64,000 bases of DNA from Terriglobia bacterium (GCA_020072585.1 JAIQGL010000021.1:124001-188000), one strand, 5' to 3'; positions 35,901 through 44,748 are shown, numbered from the stretch's first letter. The notes: a model not told the origin generated them from the sequence alone. A program made the numbers and translations.

Positions 35901-37054
35901 TGGAACTCACGGACGCATCCGTCTCCTTCCTGGACCTTCCGAATGGTCTCAGCCATATCAACGGATCACTGATTTTTGCCCAGGACCGCATGCAGATTGA
36001 AAAGCTCACCGCCCAGACTGGCGGCGGAGAACTGAATGTCGGCGGTTTTCTTGCCTATCGCGGCGGACTCTACTTTGATTTGACCGCAACGGGCCATGAG
36101 ATTCGTCTGCGCTACCCTCCGGGCGTGAGCTCTTCCGCTGACGCGACGTTGCGCTACACGGGTTCGGCAAAGAGTTCTTTGCTCTCCGGCGACGTTGTGG
36201 TCAACCGCTTTGGCATGAATCCGCATTTTGATTTTGCCAACTACCTGGCCCAGAGCAAGAAAGCGCCCACGATTTCCACGCTGAATCCGTTTCTGGACAA
36301 CATGCGCCTGGACCTGCACATTACCTCAACACCGGAGCTGCGGGTGGAGACATCTCTCGCCAAGCTTTCCGGCGACCTGGACCTGCATGTTCGCGGAACT
36401 GCGGCGCGCCCGGCCATTGTGGGGCGCGTGAACATTGCGGAAGGCGACATCTTTTTTAATGGGACCAAGTACAGACTGGAGCGCGGCGATATAACTTTCA
36501 GCAACCCGCTCACCATTGAGCCGGTGGTGAACCTGGATATGTCAGCGCGAGTGCAGGGCTATGACGTCACGATCGGACTGCACGGGCAGGCGGTTGGCGG
36601 CAAGGGTCTCAGCATGACCTACCGCTCTGATCCTCCGCTGGATAATTCTGACATCATCGCCCTGCTGGCTTTTGGCCGGACGCGCGGCCAGGGCGTTTAC
36701 AACGCGAGCCAGCCCGGGGCCGCCACCAATGACACCGCGTCAGCTTCCAATGCCATTCTGGGCGAAGCGCTGAATGCTACTTTTACTGACCGGGTACAGC
36801 GGCTCTTTGGCGCCAGCCGCGTGAAGATTGATCCGCAGTTTATTGGTTCGGAAAACAACCCCAGCGCGCGCGTTACCATTGAACAGCAGATCAGCAATGA
36901 CATCACGTTTACTTACGTCACCAGCCTGACACAATCGGCGGAGACGGTCATTCAAGTGGAATACAATATTGATAAGAACGTATCGTTTGTTGCAGTACGG
37001 GACCAGAACGGCGTACTCGGTTTTGATATTCATATTCGCAAGCGAAAGAAATAG
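32996..37054 (+). CDS. tamB: TamB/AsmA-like giant envelope protein
   Basis: 1352 residues. One N-terminal membrane helix (about 23-43) anchors a very long beta-rich periplasmic body. The AsmA-like start (TGGKVEVESFTWNLSTLQFEA) and the C-terminal DUF490/TamB domain (RVNIAEGDIFFNGTKYRL, DPPLDNSDIIALLAFGR) are visible. Such proteins form hydrophobic grooves that bridge inner and outer membranes, moving phospholipid and assisting Omp85 proteins. It starts inside the end of the SurA-like gene (ATGA), so the Omp85, chaperone and TamB are made together. Confidence 0.92.
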   Translation: MSAKTDVNIAPPAPGAKKRKLRRVVLITGLALVVLLAGAFFYLNSDAFRESIRQRVITELHQMTGGKVEVESFTWNLSTLQFEARNVTIHGREAAGEVPYAHAERIAVEAKVISFFSRKISLESVVLDGLVLHLMVYPDGSTNQPSPQPASDAKETAAQSLFDLAVKQITARKATLMLDQEKIPFDLDGKDISAGMTFVPSQQAYDGHVDFTPLTIAYGSAVPVQTDVHLNFLLHAKETEIKSLKLATKSSRLEASGTVRNYNNPEIALQYQATLDLAEVAKQAKLAQLRGGRADLKGVWAYQSKRYSSQGNLNVRDLEWRDSNVRATGIGVESPYSLTQEKISLPRLVARAFGGTAQGDVQITNWTATPAKKSPPQRGTARLHLQGVQISRVATAISTSKMPLDKVKLAGSISGDVHSSWSGSPEKAVYDLKLEVAPPPAPSPKEVPVTAQLQAVYHGDIRTLDLAGLTLATRAIRVSATGALGSEKAQARVSLNATDLRELQPVLDALDPGTRIPVALEGRASFNGAVFGMLDAPSARGHLELEKFDTEFHLSRQPKTAQGKPPRIHWDALSADLTYGPSAVSLQRGTLRRGAAQLGFSVSATLRQGDFDENSSQINATLHVQNENVEDMQNLSGTKYPITGVMNADIQATGTLRNLHGGGKIQITKLTAYGEPFKAFSSDVRFNGTNAQLENVMLAHNGARLTGSLAYDFESRNYRFDLTGANIELANLHRFEQPRLAVQGQAGFHLTGSGSEDAPVINGQISLRNIVLNREPVGSVTVLAETRGEDVVLRGRSNFENADLNLDGKVHLRGDWPGQITLKFSHLDFDPLIRAYFQGQITGHSSIAGAIEVRGPMKRPGSLMISGNVSQLSADIENVKLQNDGPIHFALENEALKLDEFRLTGPETDVAIQGTVQFTGEQAIDLRSRGRFNLKLLQAFNPNLVANGPATFTVNVAGNSARPVLSGKLELTDASVSFLDLPNGLSHINGSLIFAQDRMQIEKLTAQTGGGELNVGGFLAYRGGLYFDLTATGHEIRLRYPPGVSSSADATLRYTGSAKSSLLSGDVVVNRFGMNPHFDFANYLAQSKKAPTISTLNPFLDNMRLDLHITSTPELRVETSLAKLSGDLDLHVRGTAARPAIVGRVNIAEGDIFFNGTKYRLERGDITFSNPLTIEPVVNLDMSARVQGYDVTIGLHGQAVGGKGLSMTYRSDPPLDNSDIIALLAFGRTRGQGVYNASQPGAATNDTASASNAILGEALNATFTDRVQRLFGASRVKIDPQFIGSENNPSARVTIEQQISNDITFTYVTSLTQSAETVIQVEYNIDKNVSFVAVRDQNGVLGFDIHIRKRKK

Positions 37055-37056
37055 CG

Positions 37057-37719
37057 ATGGACGGAAATGGAACCCAGCCGTTCGAGGCTGAGCGCGGCTC
37101 AATGGTGGAGCGGCAGCTGCGGCAGCGGGGCATATGCGACGAACGTCTGCTCGCAGCCATGAGCAAAGTCCCGCGCCATGAATTCGTGAGCCCGCAGAAT
37201 TGGGGCCATGCGTATGCCGATCATCCGGTTGCTATTCTTGAGCAGCAGACTACATCGCAGCCTTACATGATAGCCGCGATGATCCAGGCGGCGCGGATCA
37301 GTCCGGAAGATCGCGTTCTGGAAGTGGGCGCAGGCTCGGGATATCAAACGGCCCTGCTCGCCGAACTTGCCAGCCAGGTTTTTGCCATAGAACGCCATGC
37401 TTCACTCTCAGAAGCGGCGCGCAACACACTGGAGCGTCTGGGATATCGCAACACTAAGGTCGTTACCGGCGACGGTTCGCTTGGATTTCCCGAAGCAGCG
37501 CCGTTTGACGCCATCATCGTCTCTGCCGCTTCTCCACGAATTCCTCCTGCGCTGGAGGAGCAACTCGCGCCCGGCGGCCGCATGGTGATTCCGGTTGGAG
37601 AGTCCGAACAGCAGCGGTTGCAACTTGTCCAGCGCAACGCGGACGGAAGCACCAGCGTGCGCACGCTGGAAGGCTGCCGCTTTGTTCCATTGATCGGCCA
37701 GCAGGGATTTGCGGCGTGA
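37057..37719 (+). CDS. pcm: Protein-L-isoaspartate O-methyltransferase
   Basis: 220 residues. The SAM-binding motif I is VLEVGAGSGYQTALLA (87-102), with the preceding PCMT-specific QTTSQPYMIAAM and the later FDAIIVSAASPRIPPAL and GGRMVIPVG. It repairs isoaspartyl residues in aged proteins. The gene starts two bases after tamB, so it may be the last gene of that operon. Confidence 0.94.
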   Translation: MDGNGTQPFEAERGSMVERQLRQRGICDERLLAAMSKVPRHEFVSPQNWGHAYADHPVAILEQQTTSQPYMIAAMIQAARISPEDRVLEVGAGSGYQTALLAELASQVFAIERHASLSEAARNTLERLGYRNTKVVTGDGSLGFPEAAPFDAIIVSAASPRIPPALEEQLAPGGRMVIPVGESEQQRLQLVQRNADGSTSVRTLEGCRFVPLIGQQGFAA

Positions 37720-37778
37720 AAAGCGGCAGTTAGCTTCTAGCCATTGGCTCCTCGCGATTTGCCGTTAGCTCTTGGCTT

Positions 37779-37810
37779 CAATCTCGAGCGCAGCGAGAGA
37801 TCGCTATAGC
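37779..37810 (+). repeat. Short palindromic dispersed repeat, copy 4
   Basis: CAATCTCGAGCGCAGCGAGA then GATCGCTATAGC. It differs from copy 1 at only a few positions and lies between pcm and ubiA. Confidence 0.7.
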
Positions 37811-37831
37811 TGCTAATTGTTACAATATCCA

Positions 37832-38704
37832 GTGCCCCTTCTCACCAACATCAAAACCACGCTGGAGATGATCAAGTGGGAGCACTCCATCTTTGCGCTT
37901 CCATTTGCGCTGTCTGCCGCCATGCTTGCTGCCGGAGGGATGCCTCCCGCGGCCAAGCTGGGCTGGATCGTGCTGTGCATGGTTTCAGCCCGCTCTGCGG
38001 CCATGGCTTTTAACCGCATTGCTGACGCGCGGATTGACGCTGCTAATCCCCGCACCGCCATGCGCGCCATTCCAGCAGGAGCTCTTTCGCAAAAATTTGC
38101 CGTGAGCTTTGTGATTGTGGCCTGCGGACTGTTTGTGCTGGGCGCGGCTGAACTCAATCGCGTAACTCTCTATCTTTCACCGATGGCGCTGGCCGTGGTG
38201 CTGCTTTATTCCTATACCAAGCGATTCACACGCTGGTCGCACCTGGTGCTGGGCTTTGCTCTTGGCATCGCGCCGGCAGCGGCATGGATAGCGATCCGCG
38301 GCGTACTCGATCCCCGCATCTTGCTTCTGACCGCTGCGGTTACCTTCTGGGTGGGCGGTTTTGACATTCTCTATGCCTGCCAGGACATCGAATTTGACCG
38401 GGCCAATTCGCTGAACTCCATTCCACAGGCAATGGGAGTGCCCCGCGCGCTTATTGTTGCGCGTGCATTGCACCTGCTCATGCTGGGATTGCTGGTGGCG
38501 CTGGTGATCGCATTTGGCTTGGGCAAGCTGGCGATGGCGGGAATTGCCGTGGTGGCCCTGCTGCTGGCTTATGAGCACTCACTGGTGTCTGCGCGTGATC
38601 TCAGCAAGCTCAATGCTGCTTTCTTTACCATGAATGGCGTGATCGCGGTGGTGTTTTTTGTTTTTGTGGCCGCGGACCTGCTACTAAGGTCGTCACAGCC
38701 GTGA
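37832..38704 (+). CDS. ubiA: UbiA-family prenyltransferase
   Basis: About 290 residues from a GTG at 37832; TTG 37817 and ATG 37868 are alternatives, none with a clear Shine-Dalgarno. Multi-pass membrane enzyme with both Asp-rich motifs: NRIADARIDAANPRT in the first half and DILYACQDIEFDRANSLNSI in the second, which bind the Mg-diphosphate of the prenyl donor. The pattern is that of 4-hydroxybenzoate polyprenyltransferase used in quinone synthesis, although a menaquinone-pathway (MqnP-type) role is equally possible in Acidobacteria. No other quinone gene is adjacent. Confidence 0.88.
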   Translation: MPLLTNIKTTLEMIKWEHSIFALPFALSAAMLAAGGMPPAAKLGWIVLCMVSARSAAMAFNRIADARIDAANPRTAMRAIPAGALSQKFAVSFVIVACGLFVLGAAELNRVTLYLSPMALAVVLLYSYTKRFTRWSHLVLGFALGIAPAAAWIAIRGVLDPRILLLTAAVTFWVGGFDILYACQDIEFDRANSLNSIPQAMGVPRALIVARALHLLMLGLLVALVIAFGLGKLAMAGIAVVALLLAYEHSLVSARDLSKLNAAFFTMNGVIAVVFFVFVAADLLLRSSQP

Positions 38705-38718
38705 TACGCTGACTGCGC

Positions 38719-40320
38719 ATGCGCGATCCTGTTGAACTGGAAATTTTCAAAAGCATCTTCCACTCCATTGCGGAAGAGATGGGCGCGGCGTTGCGGCGCA
38801 CGGCTTTCTCTCCCAACATCAAGGAGCGCCGCGACTATTCCTGTGCGGTCTTTGACGGCCTGGGTGAGGTTGTGGCCATGGGCGACCACATGCCTGTGCA
38901 CCTGGGCTCCATGCCCATGTCAGTGCGCGCGGCGGTGGAGAAGCTCACGCTCAATGCAGGCGACGTTGCCATCCTGAACGATCCTTTTTGCGGTGGTACG
39001 CACCTGCCGGACATCACGCTGGTGGCGCCGGTATTTCTCGGCAGCCAGAAGCGCAAGCGATCAGCGAACCCTGCGTTCTATGTAGCTTCACGCGCGCATC
39101 ATGCCGATGTCGGCGGAATGTATGCCGGATCCATGGGCATCTGCCGCGAGATTTACCAGGAAGGCATACGAATTCCCCCTATTAAGCTGATTGCCGGGGG
39201 AGAGTTGCAGGACGATGTTTTCCGCTTGTTGCTCAACAACGTGCGCACGCCGGAAGAGCGAGAAGGCGACCTGAACGCGCAGATTGCCGCCTGCCACACC
39301 GGCGCTGCCCGGCTCACGGAGATCGCGGAACGTTACGGCCTGCCTCGGGTGCAGCGCATCATGGACGAGCTGCAGGACTATTCAGAAAAACTGATGCGGA
39401 CTTTTCTGAGCAAAGTGCCGCACGGCCGCTATGAGGCAGAAGATTTTCTTGACGATGATGGCGCCGGTTCCGGTCCGGTGCGGATTGCAGTAGCACTTAC
39501 GTTCCAACCGGCACGCGCGGGCAAGCCGCTGGTTACGGTGGATTTTACCGGCAGCTCACCGCAGGTTGCCGGCAGCATCAACGCCGTGGACGCTATCACT
39601 TACTCCGCATGTTTTTACGTCTTCCGCTGCCTGCTGCAAGAAGATGTGCCTGCGGCTGCGGGGCTGATGCGTCCGGTGCGGATGATTGCTCCATCGGGAA
39701 CTATCGTAAACGCGCGTCCGCCAGCGGCCGTGGCCGGAGGAAATGTCGAGACTTCGCAGCGTATCGTCGATGTGTTGCTGCGCGCGCTGGCCAGGGCCAT
39801 GCCGGATCGCGTACCCGCGGGATCATCCGGCACCATGAATAATCTAACCATCGGCGGCATCGATGAGCGCAGCGGCGAGCCCTTTGCCTACTATGAAACC
39901 ATTGCCGGAGGAATGGGTGCGCGTCCTGACCGCCCGGGCGTGGGCGGCGTCCATACGCACATGACCAACTCGCTCAATACCCCGGCGGAGGCGCTGGAGT
40001 ATGCCTATCCTTTGCGGGTCACGCAATATTCATTACGCAAGGGAAGCGGCGGCAAAGGGAAATTCCAGGGTGGTGAAGGCATTGTGCGTGAGGTTGAACT
40101 GCTCACTGATTCGGAAGTCACGCTGCTTGCGGACCGTCGCAGTCGCGGGCCCTATGGACTGCAAAGCGGCGAAGACGGAATGGCTGGAAGAACTGAGATC
40201 GTTCACCGCGATGGCACTCGGGAAAGACTTCCGGGCAAGACCAGCGTGCGTCTGAAGAAAGGCCAGCGCATCAGGATCGAATCACCCGGAGGCGGCGGAT
40301 GGGGCAGCAAGATCGGATGA
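38719..40320 (+). CDS. hyuB: Hydantoinase B / oxoprolinase family subunit
   Basis: 533 residues. Family signatures are IAEEMGAALRRTAFSPNIKERRDYSCAVFD split over the N-terminus, AMGDHMPVHLGSMP, DVAILNDPFCGGTHLPD, ASRAHHADVGG, and a Gly-rich end (GKGKFQGGEG, ESPGGGGWG). HyuB works with HyuA as an ATP-dependent N-methylhydantoinase, 5-oxoprolinase or acetone carboxylase-type enzyme. No HyuA gene lies next to it here, so partner and substrate are unknown. It follows ubiA by 14 bases. Confidence 0.9.
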   Translation: MRDPVELEIFKSIFHSIAEEMGAALRRTAFSPNIKERRDYSCAVFDGLGEVVAMGDHMPVHLGSMPMSVRAAVEKLTLNAGDVAILNDPFCGGTHLPDITLVAPVFLGSQKRKRSANPAFYVASRAHHADVGGMYAGSMGICREIYQEGIRIPPIKLIAGGELQDDVFRLLLNNVRTPEEREGDLNAQIAACHTGAARLTEIAERYGLPRVQRIMDELQDYSEKLMRTFLSKVPHGRYEAEDFLDDDGAGSGPVRIAVALTFQPARAGKPLVTVDFTGSSPQVAGSINAVDAITYSACFYVFRCLLQEDVPAAAGLMRPVRMIAPSGTIVNARPPAAVAGGNVETSQRIVDVLLRALARAMPDRVPAGSSGTMNNLTIGGIDERSGEPFAYYETIAGGMGARPDRPGVGGVHTHMTNSLNTPAEALEYAYPLRVTQYSLRKGSGGKGKFQGGEGIVREVELLTDSEVTLLADRRSRGPYGLQSGEDGMAGRTEIVHRDGTRERLPGKTSVRLKKGQRIRIESPGGGGWGSKIG

Positions 40321-40773
40321 CGAACAGTTCGATGCCGGCCCTATCGATTCTGCCTGAAGCAAACCATACTTTCAGTTTTCTCCAATAAATTCCCACGATA
40401 CAATCAAAATGCCAATCCATAAAACTAAGTATCGGCCATAAGTACTCTCTAATACTGTGCCATAACAATCTAAAAATTGACTAAACTTACGAGTAGATAT
40501 TCTAGTAGTGTGTATTTAATTTTAAGAGGAAACTAATTCCACAACAGAGCTAGTGAAGTAGATTTAGCAAGAATTTAAGTGAATATGTGATGCGCGTCAC
40601 AATTTACTGATAACGTCAGGAGTAGTCTGTCGTGGTTACATCGTTAGGTCCCATAGTTAGGTCGCGCGCAAGACAAGCTGTGTAAGTACCTTCGTAGTCT
40701 TCCACTCTAGTCATATGCTCCCGACCTGGATCCCAGGTCAACTCAAACATCATGCATAGAAAGGTAAGGAAGT
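40321..40773. other. AT-rich intergenic island
   Basis: 453 bases clearly richer in A+T than the flanks, especially 40370-40570. It contains no supported gene. The one strong signal is a TGTGA-N6-TCACA palindrome at 40586. AAGGAAGT just before 40774 is the ribosome binding site of the next gene. Confidence 0.55.
40586..40601. promoter_or_regulatory. CRP/FNR-family operator (TGTGA-N6-TCACA)
   Basis: TGTGATGCGCGTCACA is a perfect 16-base match to the CRP half-sites with the six-base spacer, flanked by AT-rich DNA. It lies about 173 bases before the beta-helix gene. Which CRP/FNR family member binds it is not known. Confidence 0.6.
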
Positions 40774-41700
40774 ATGTCAACTCTCGGATCTAAGCACGTT
40801 CGCTCTTCGTTTTTCAAGGCATTCACTCTCACACTGCTCATCGCAGCTTTCGCTTGCACGCCAGCAGTGGCGGATCCAGCAATTCAAATTACGCAGTGCG
40901 GCACAGTGATAACCCAGCCGGGACATTACATTCTGGCCAACGACCTGTCTTGTAGCGCTGCCCCGGTGGCCCCCGTGATAGGCGCGCCAAATCGGCCAAA
41001 CTGGTGGAAGAACATACAAACTCCTCTTGCCGGCTTCGCGCCAGCCGCGACAGACGATCCCATCTCGAGCGACGGTATCGACATCGTTGCCGACCACGTA
41101 GAACTCCTGCTCAACGGCCACACGATTGACGGCGGCGGCAGCAACATAGGCATCAGCGTGGGCGTCGGAGTGGCTTCGGGTAACTCGCACGTACATATTG
41201 TTGGGCCGGGAACGATTACGAACTTTGGTGCAGGCATATTGTTTGAGCAGGTTTCCTTTTCTTCGGTGAACAATGTGATCATCAACAATAATGGCGCTTC
41301 TTTTGCTATCGGCGGCGGTTTTGCGGCGGGCTGTGCTGAGGCCTGTCCCTCCACGAAGAATGATTTCACGGGAAACACCGTGAGCCTCGCCGAATTCGGG
41401 TTCATACTTGACGGCGCCAATGACAACACCTTGCGCGACAACAACGCCAGCAACACTTTCATCGGCATCCTGCTCGCCCTCGCTGCCACGGGCAATGATG
41501 TGCGGGCCAACACCACCAACCTCAACGTCGGCGGAATCGTGCTCGGCATTGGTGGCAGCGATGTAACGAACAATGACATTACCCACAACACGGCGCTGAA
41601 CAATGCAGAAGCTGACCTGTTCGACGCCAACCCCAATTGCGACAGCAACACGTGGAAGCACAACACCTTTGTCACAGCCAATCAGCCCTGCATTCAATGA
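40774..41700 (+). CDS. Secreted right-handed parallel beta-helix protein
   Basis: 308 residues with a signal peptide ending AVADP. The body has the Asn/Gly-rich ladder of parallel beta-helix proteins: IDIVADHVELLLNGHTIDGGG, VHIVGPGTITNFGAGI, NDFTGNTVSLAEFGFILDGANDNTLRDNNASN in successive coils, with about four Cys likely paired. The NosD/pectate-lyase-like fold suggests polysaccharide or surface binding, but no catalytic residues can be named. It stands alone behind an AT-rich region with a CRP-type site and ends in a strong terminator, so it is a regulated single-gene unit. Confidence 0.82.
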   Translation: MSTLGSKHVRSSFFKAFTLTLLIAAFACTPAVADPAIQITQCGTVITQPGHYILANDLSCSAAPVAPVIGAPNRPNWWKNIQTPLAGFAPAATDDPISSDGIDIVADHVELLLNGHTIDGGGSNIGISVGVGVASGNSHVHIVGPGTITNFGAGILFEQVSFSSVNNVIINNNGASFAIGGGFAAGCAEACPSTKNDFTGNTVSLAEFGFILDGANDNTLRDNNASNTFIGILLALAATGNDVRANTTNLNVGGIVLGIGGSDVTNNDITHNTALNNAEADLFDANPNCDSNTWKHNTFVTANQPCIQ

Positions 41701-41744
41701 AGCGCCGCTACTTGACGTTGAGTTGAAACAGGCGAGCTAATCGC

Positions 41745-41773
41745 GGGCGCTCTTCCGGGAGCGCCCCTTTTTT
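41745..41773 (+). terminator. Rho-independent terminator of the beta-helix gene
   Basis: GGGCGCTC and GAGCGCCC form an 8-bp stem around a TTCCGG loop, followed by CTTTTTT. It abuts the 3' end of the opposing AsmA gene. Confidence 0.88.
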
Positions 41774-44748
41774 CACTTCTGCGGCGTAGGTGTGGGACTC
41801 GCCTCTTTCTTCTTCCTGCTTAGCACTTGCCCCAGCACGTCACCCAGATTTGGCGCTGGTGTTGGCGTAGCCTGTGGCTGCTGGCCCTGATTGTTTCCGA
41901 CGGCCGGCGGTGGTTGTTGTTGCTGTTTGCCGCCCAGAGCACCAAGTATTCCGCCGATGCCGCCCTTCGGCTGTCCCGTGGGACTCTGATTTTTGTTGCC
42001 GAGAATTGCTCCCAGAATCCCGGTTGTCAGCTGCCCCGGATTTTTGCTGGTGGGCAGCAGGTTCTGCAATTTCATCTGCGCGATCTGTTGCACGTCCGGC
42101 GTGACCTGTGGATGTTGAAATGTTCCTGTGACGATCACCGGCACCACGAGTTCGCCCTGGTTATTGGCCAGAGCGGTATTCATGAATCCGCCGACCTGCG
42201 TGCCACCGACCTCCTGGCTCAGGGCCTTGTTCAACACCGCTGTTATGTGCAGGTTGAGTGATTGGTCGGCGAGGTTCACCAGGCCCGTTGCCGCCATTGT
42301 TCCGCCGTCAATCACGGCTTTCAGGTTGTTGGTCTGGGCAAGACCGTTTTTTACATCAAAGTCGCCCGTCAACTGGGCCATGTTGGTAAAGCCCTTGGCG
42401 GCCCCAAAGTTACCACCCAGGAATTTTCCTACCGTGGCTACTTCATGCAACAGATCAATATTCATCAGCCTGCCGTTGGTGAGGTTGATGGCCAGATTGC
42501 CATTCAGGCTGCGGGCAATACTATCCGCCGGAGATGAACCGGAGGGCGAGGTGAATGTGGCATTCACGTTTGAGGCCAGTATGCCATAGAGCGTCTGTTT
42601 CAAATTGGAGACGGAAGAAATCAGTTTGTTAGCGTCAACTTTTTCAGTTTTCAGGTTTACCGCATACACCGGCTGGGCGGGCCGCATATCCAGTGTGACG
42701 GAGCCCGTCTCTTTTCCGCCGTAGATGTCTGCTGTAAGCGGATTCATTCTGATTACGCCGTGATCCAACGTTACCGTGGAGCGGGCATTATTCAGCACAA
42801 GATCGTTGTAGATGATCGATCCCACACTGATGGCGCCGCCGCCAGTCATTTTGTTGAGCAGGCTGGGCTCAGATTTTGTCTGCGCTTCTGCCCTGGGCAA
42901 GATGCTCCAGAAATCGCGCTTCGAGGCGCGTTTGCTTGGTTGGGCCGGCGTAGCAGCGAAGATTTGCTGCAACTCAGCAACGTCTACTTTGTCTGCATTC
43001 AGCGCAAACTGGACCTGCGGTGCATCAAAGTTCTTGAGTGTGATTGCCCCTCCGGCATTGGTCTGGCCCAGCGTGACGGAAATATTCTGCAGCGAAGCGG
43101 AGTTCTGGCTAAAGCGGATGTCGGCATTGCGCATCTGAACCGGCTTGGTGAGAGACGGCATCTTCAAGGTGGCGTTGCTGATCTTGCCGGTGCCGTCAAA
43201 GTTCAGAGCGGACAAATTCTTGGTCGGTCCTTGGGCGCGCACGTCAAGGCTGAGCGTTCCATCGCCGGACATTCCTTCCACCGCGGAAACACCTGCGGCT
43301 TTGGCAATGTTGAGAATCTCCCCCAGCCGGGCGTTCGGCGCGCGCAATGATGCGTTGATTGTGCTGTTGGGCGCGCTGTATTGTGAGAGCGTGAAGCTTA
43401 CATTGACAGCGGTTGCTCCGGTGGTGGCGGCAAATTCATTGGAGCGCACTGTCTCTGGCGTGAACGCCAGGGTAATCTCGTTTACCTTCACGGGCTGCGG
43501 AATGTCCTTGCCGCTGATGTCGAGATTGCGGGCCGAGAGTTGCCCATTCAAAACGGGCTTGTCCATAGCGCCGCGCGCCTGGATATCGGCATTGACCTGG
43601 CCCTTTACGTCCACACCCTGGCCAAAGGCCACGCCGAAGGCGGAGGCAAGGCGGGCGGCTTCCGCTATGGACGCATTGGCCGCTGTAACCCTGAGATCGA
43701 TTTGCATGGGAGTGGGCCTGGTGTTGAGCATGCCCGCGATGGTAATGGGCGTGGAACCGAGCTTCAAACTTCCTTTGTGAATCTGGATCACATCGTTGGT
43801 GAGATTGTCGTCAACGCTATAGTCGAGCGCAATGGGATAGCCGATATTTACGTTGTGAATGCGCGCGTTCTCCACGCGAATGGTCCCGTTGGAAGCCAGC
43901 TTGCCGCCGGAGTTGCTGACCTTGGCCTCACCGGTAATGACAGCATCAATGCCGTTGAGCGCCTGTGAGTCCAAAAATTTCTGCGCTGCCAAGGTGGACA
44001 CCTGTTCCAGGTGCAGAGTGCCGTCAAACGGCGTATTCAGCAGGTCAGCTTCCTTGATAGGGCCGCCCTTGCCTTCCAGTGCGATTGCCTGTTTACCTGC
44101 TCCAGGAAGATGGGCGGTCAGCTTCATGCTGAACTGCTGGTCCGGAGCAAAATCATTTACGTTCAAATCAATATGGTCATAGACGGCGCGCGATTGGTGC
44201 TTCTGCAAATCAGTGATTGCGACCTGGCCGTCATTAATGAAAAGATTCGCCAGCGTGAGCTGGCCAGCAGGCTGCTTGCCTTCCGGCCCGGTTGTGATGG
44301 TAGGCGTGGGAGCTTGCGCGGGCTGAGAGGGAGCTTTCTGCCCGGGCATTGGTTTGCTTTCCTGACCCAGGGTGGCAAAATTCCAGACACCCTGCGCGTT
44401 GCGCACAAGTTCAATATGCGGGTGGACCAGTTCCAGTGATTTGACTTCCACCTGCTTGCTCAACAATGGCCAGAACTTCACGCTAACAGCGAGCTTGTCC
44501 GCAGTGGCGAAGGGACGTCCGGTGAAAAAGCGAGCGTCTTCAGCGATGGTGGTGTTTTCCACCTGAAAAGACGGAGGAAACAGGCTCAGGCCCATGTTGC
44601 CGAGAGAAACCTGCCGGCCCAGCCGTTTTTCCAGTTGTGTCTGGATCTGGCCATGGTACTGATTGACGTCAATCAGGCGCGGCACGATCAGTGCTGCCGC
44701 CACCAGCAATACAATGATGACTGCCACTGCTATGAATAATTTGCGCAT
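41773..44748 (-). CDS. AsmA-family envelope protein
   Basis: About 991 residues from the ATG at 44748, which opens MRKLFIAVAVIIVLLVAAAL, a clean signal anchor; the frame extends 48 bases further upstream without sense. The AsmA N-domain is evident (VNQYHGQIQTQLEKRLGRQV, FWPLLSKQVEVKSLELVHP), followed by repeated beta-rich modules, and the AsmA C-terminal motif region MNPLTADIYGG and NGRLMNIDLLHEV. The last 120 residues are Gln/Pro/Gly-rich. AsmA proteins belong with TamB among inter-membrane lipid transport and outer-membrane assembly factors. Confidence 0.88.
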   Translation of the reverse strand: MRKLFIAVAVIIVLLVAAALIVPRLIDVNQYHGQIQTQLEKRLGRQVSLGNMGLSLFPPSFQVENTTIAEDARFFTGRPFATADKLAVSVKFWPLLSKQVEVKSLELVHPHIELVRNAQGVWNFATLGQESKPMPGQKAPSQPAQAPTPTITTGPEGKQPAGQLTLANLFINDGQVAITDLQKHQSRAVYDHIDLNVNDFAPDQQFSMKLTAHLPGAGKQAIALEGKGGPIKEADLLNTPFDGTLHLEQVSTLAAQKFLDSQALNGIDAVITGEAKVSNSGGKLASNGTIRVENARIHNVNIGYPIALDYSVDDNLTNDVIQIHKGSLKLGSTPITIAGMLNTRPTPMQIDLRVTAANASIAEAARLASAFGVAFGQGVDVKGQVNADIQARGAMDKPVLNGQLSARNLDISGKDIPQPVKVNEITLAFTPETVRSNEFAATTGATAVNVSFTLSQYSAPNSTINASLRAPNARLGEILNIAKAAGVSAVEGMSGDGTLSLDVRAQGPTKNLSALNFDGTGKISNATLKMPSLTKPVQMRNADIRFSQNSASLQNISVTLGQTNAGGAITLKNFDAPQVQFALNADKVDVAELQQIFAATPAQPSKRASKRDFWSILPRAEAQTKSEPSLLNKMTGGGAISVGSIIYNDLVLNNARSTVTLDHGVIRMNPLTADIYGGKETGSVTLDMRPAQPVYAVNLKTEKVDANKLISSVSNLKQTLYGILASNVNATFTSPSGSSPADSIARSLNGNLAINLTNGRLMNIDLLHEVATVGKFLGGNFGAAKGFTNMAQLTGDFDVKNGLAQTNNLKAVIDGGTMAATGLVNLADQSLNLHITAVLNKALSQEVGGTQVGGFMNTALANNQGELVVPVIVTGTFQHPQVTPDVQQIAQMKLQNLLPTSKNPGQLTTGILGAILGNKNQSPTGQPKGGIGGILGALGGKQQQQPPPAVGNNQGQQPQATPTPAPNLGDVLGQVLSRKKKEASPTPTPQK

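Noticed and set aside
40777-41697. Full-length antisense open frame of 306 codons over the beta-helix gene
   Set aside because: It mirrors the real gene almost end to end; the sense frame has a signal peptide, ribosome binding site, beta-helix pattern and terminator, the antisense has none.
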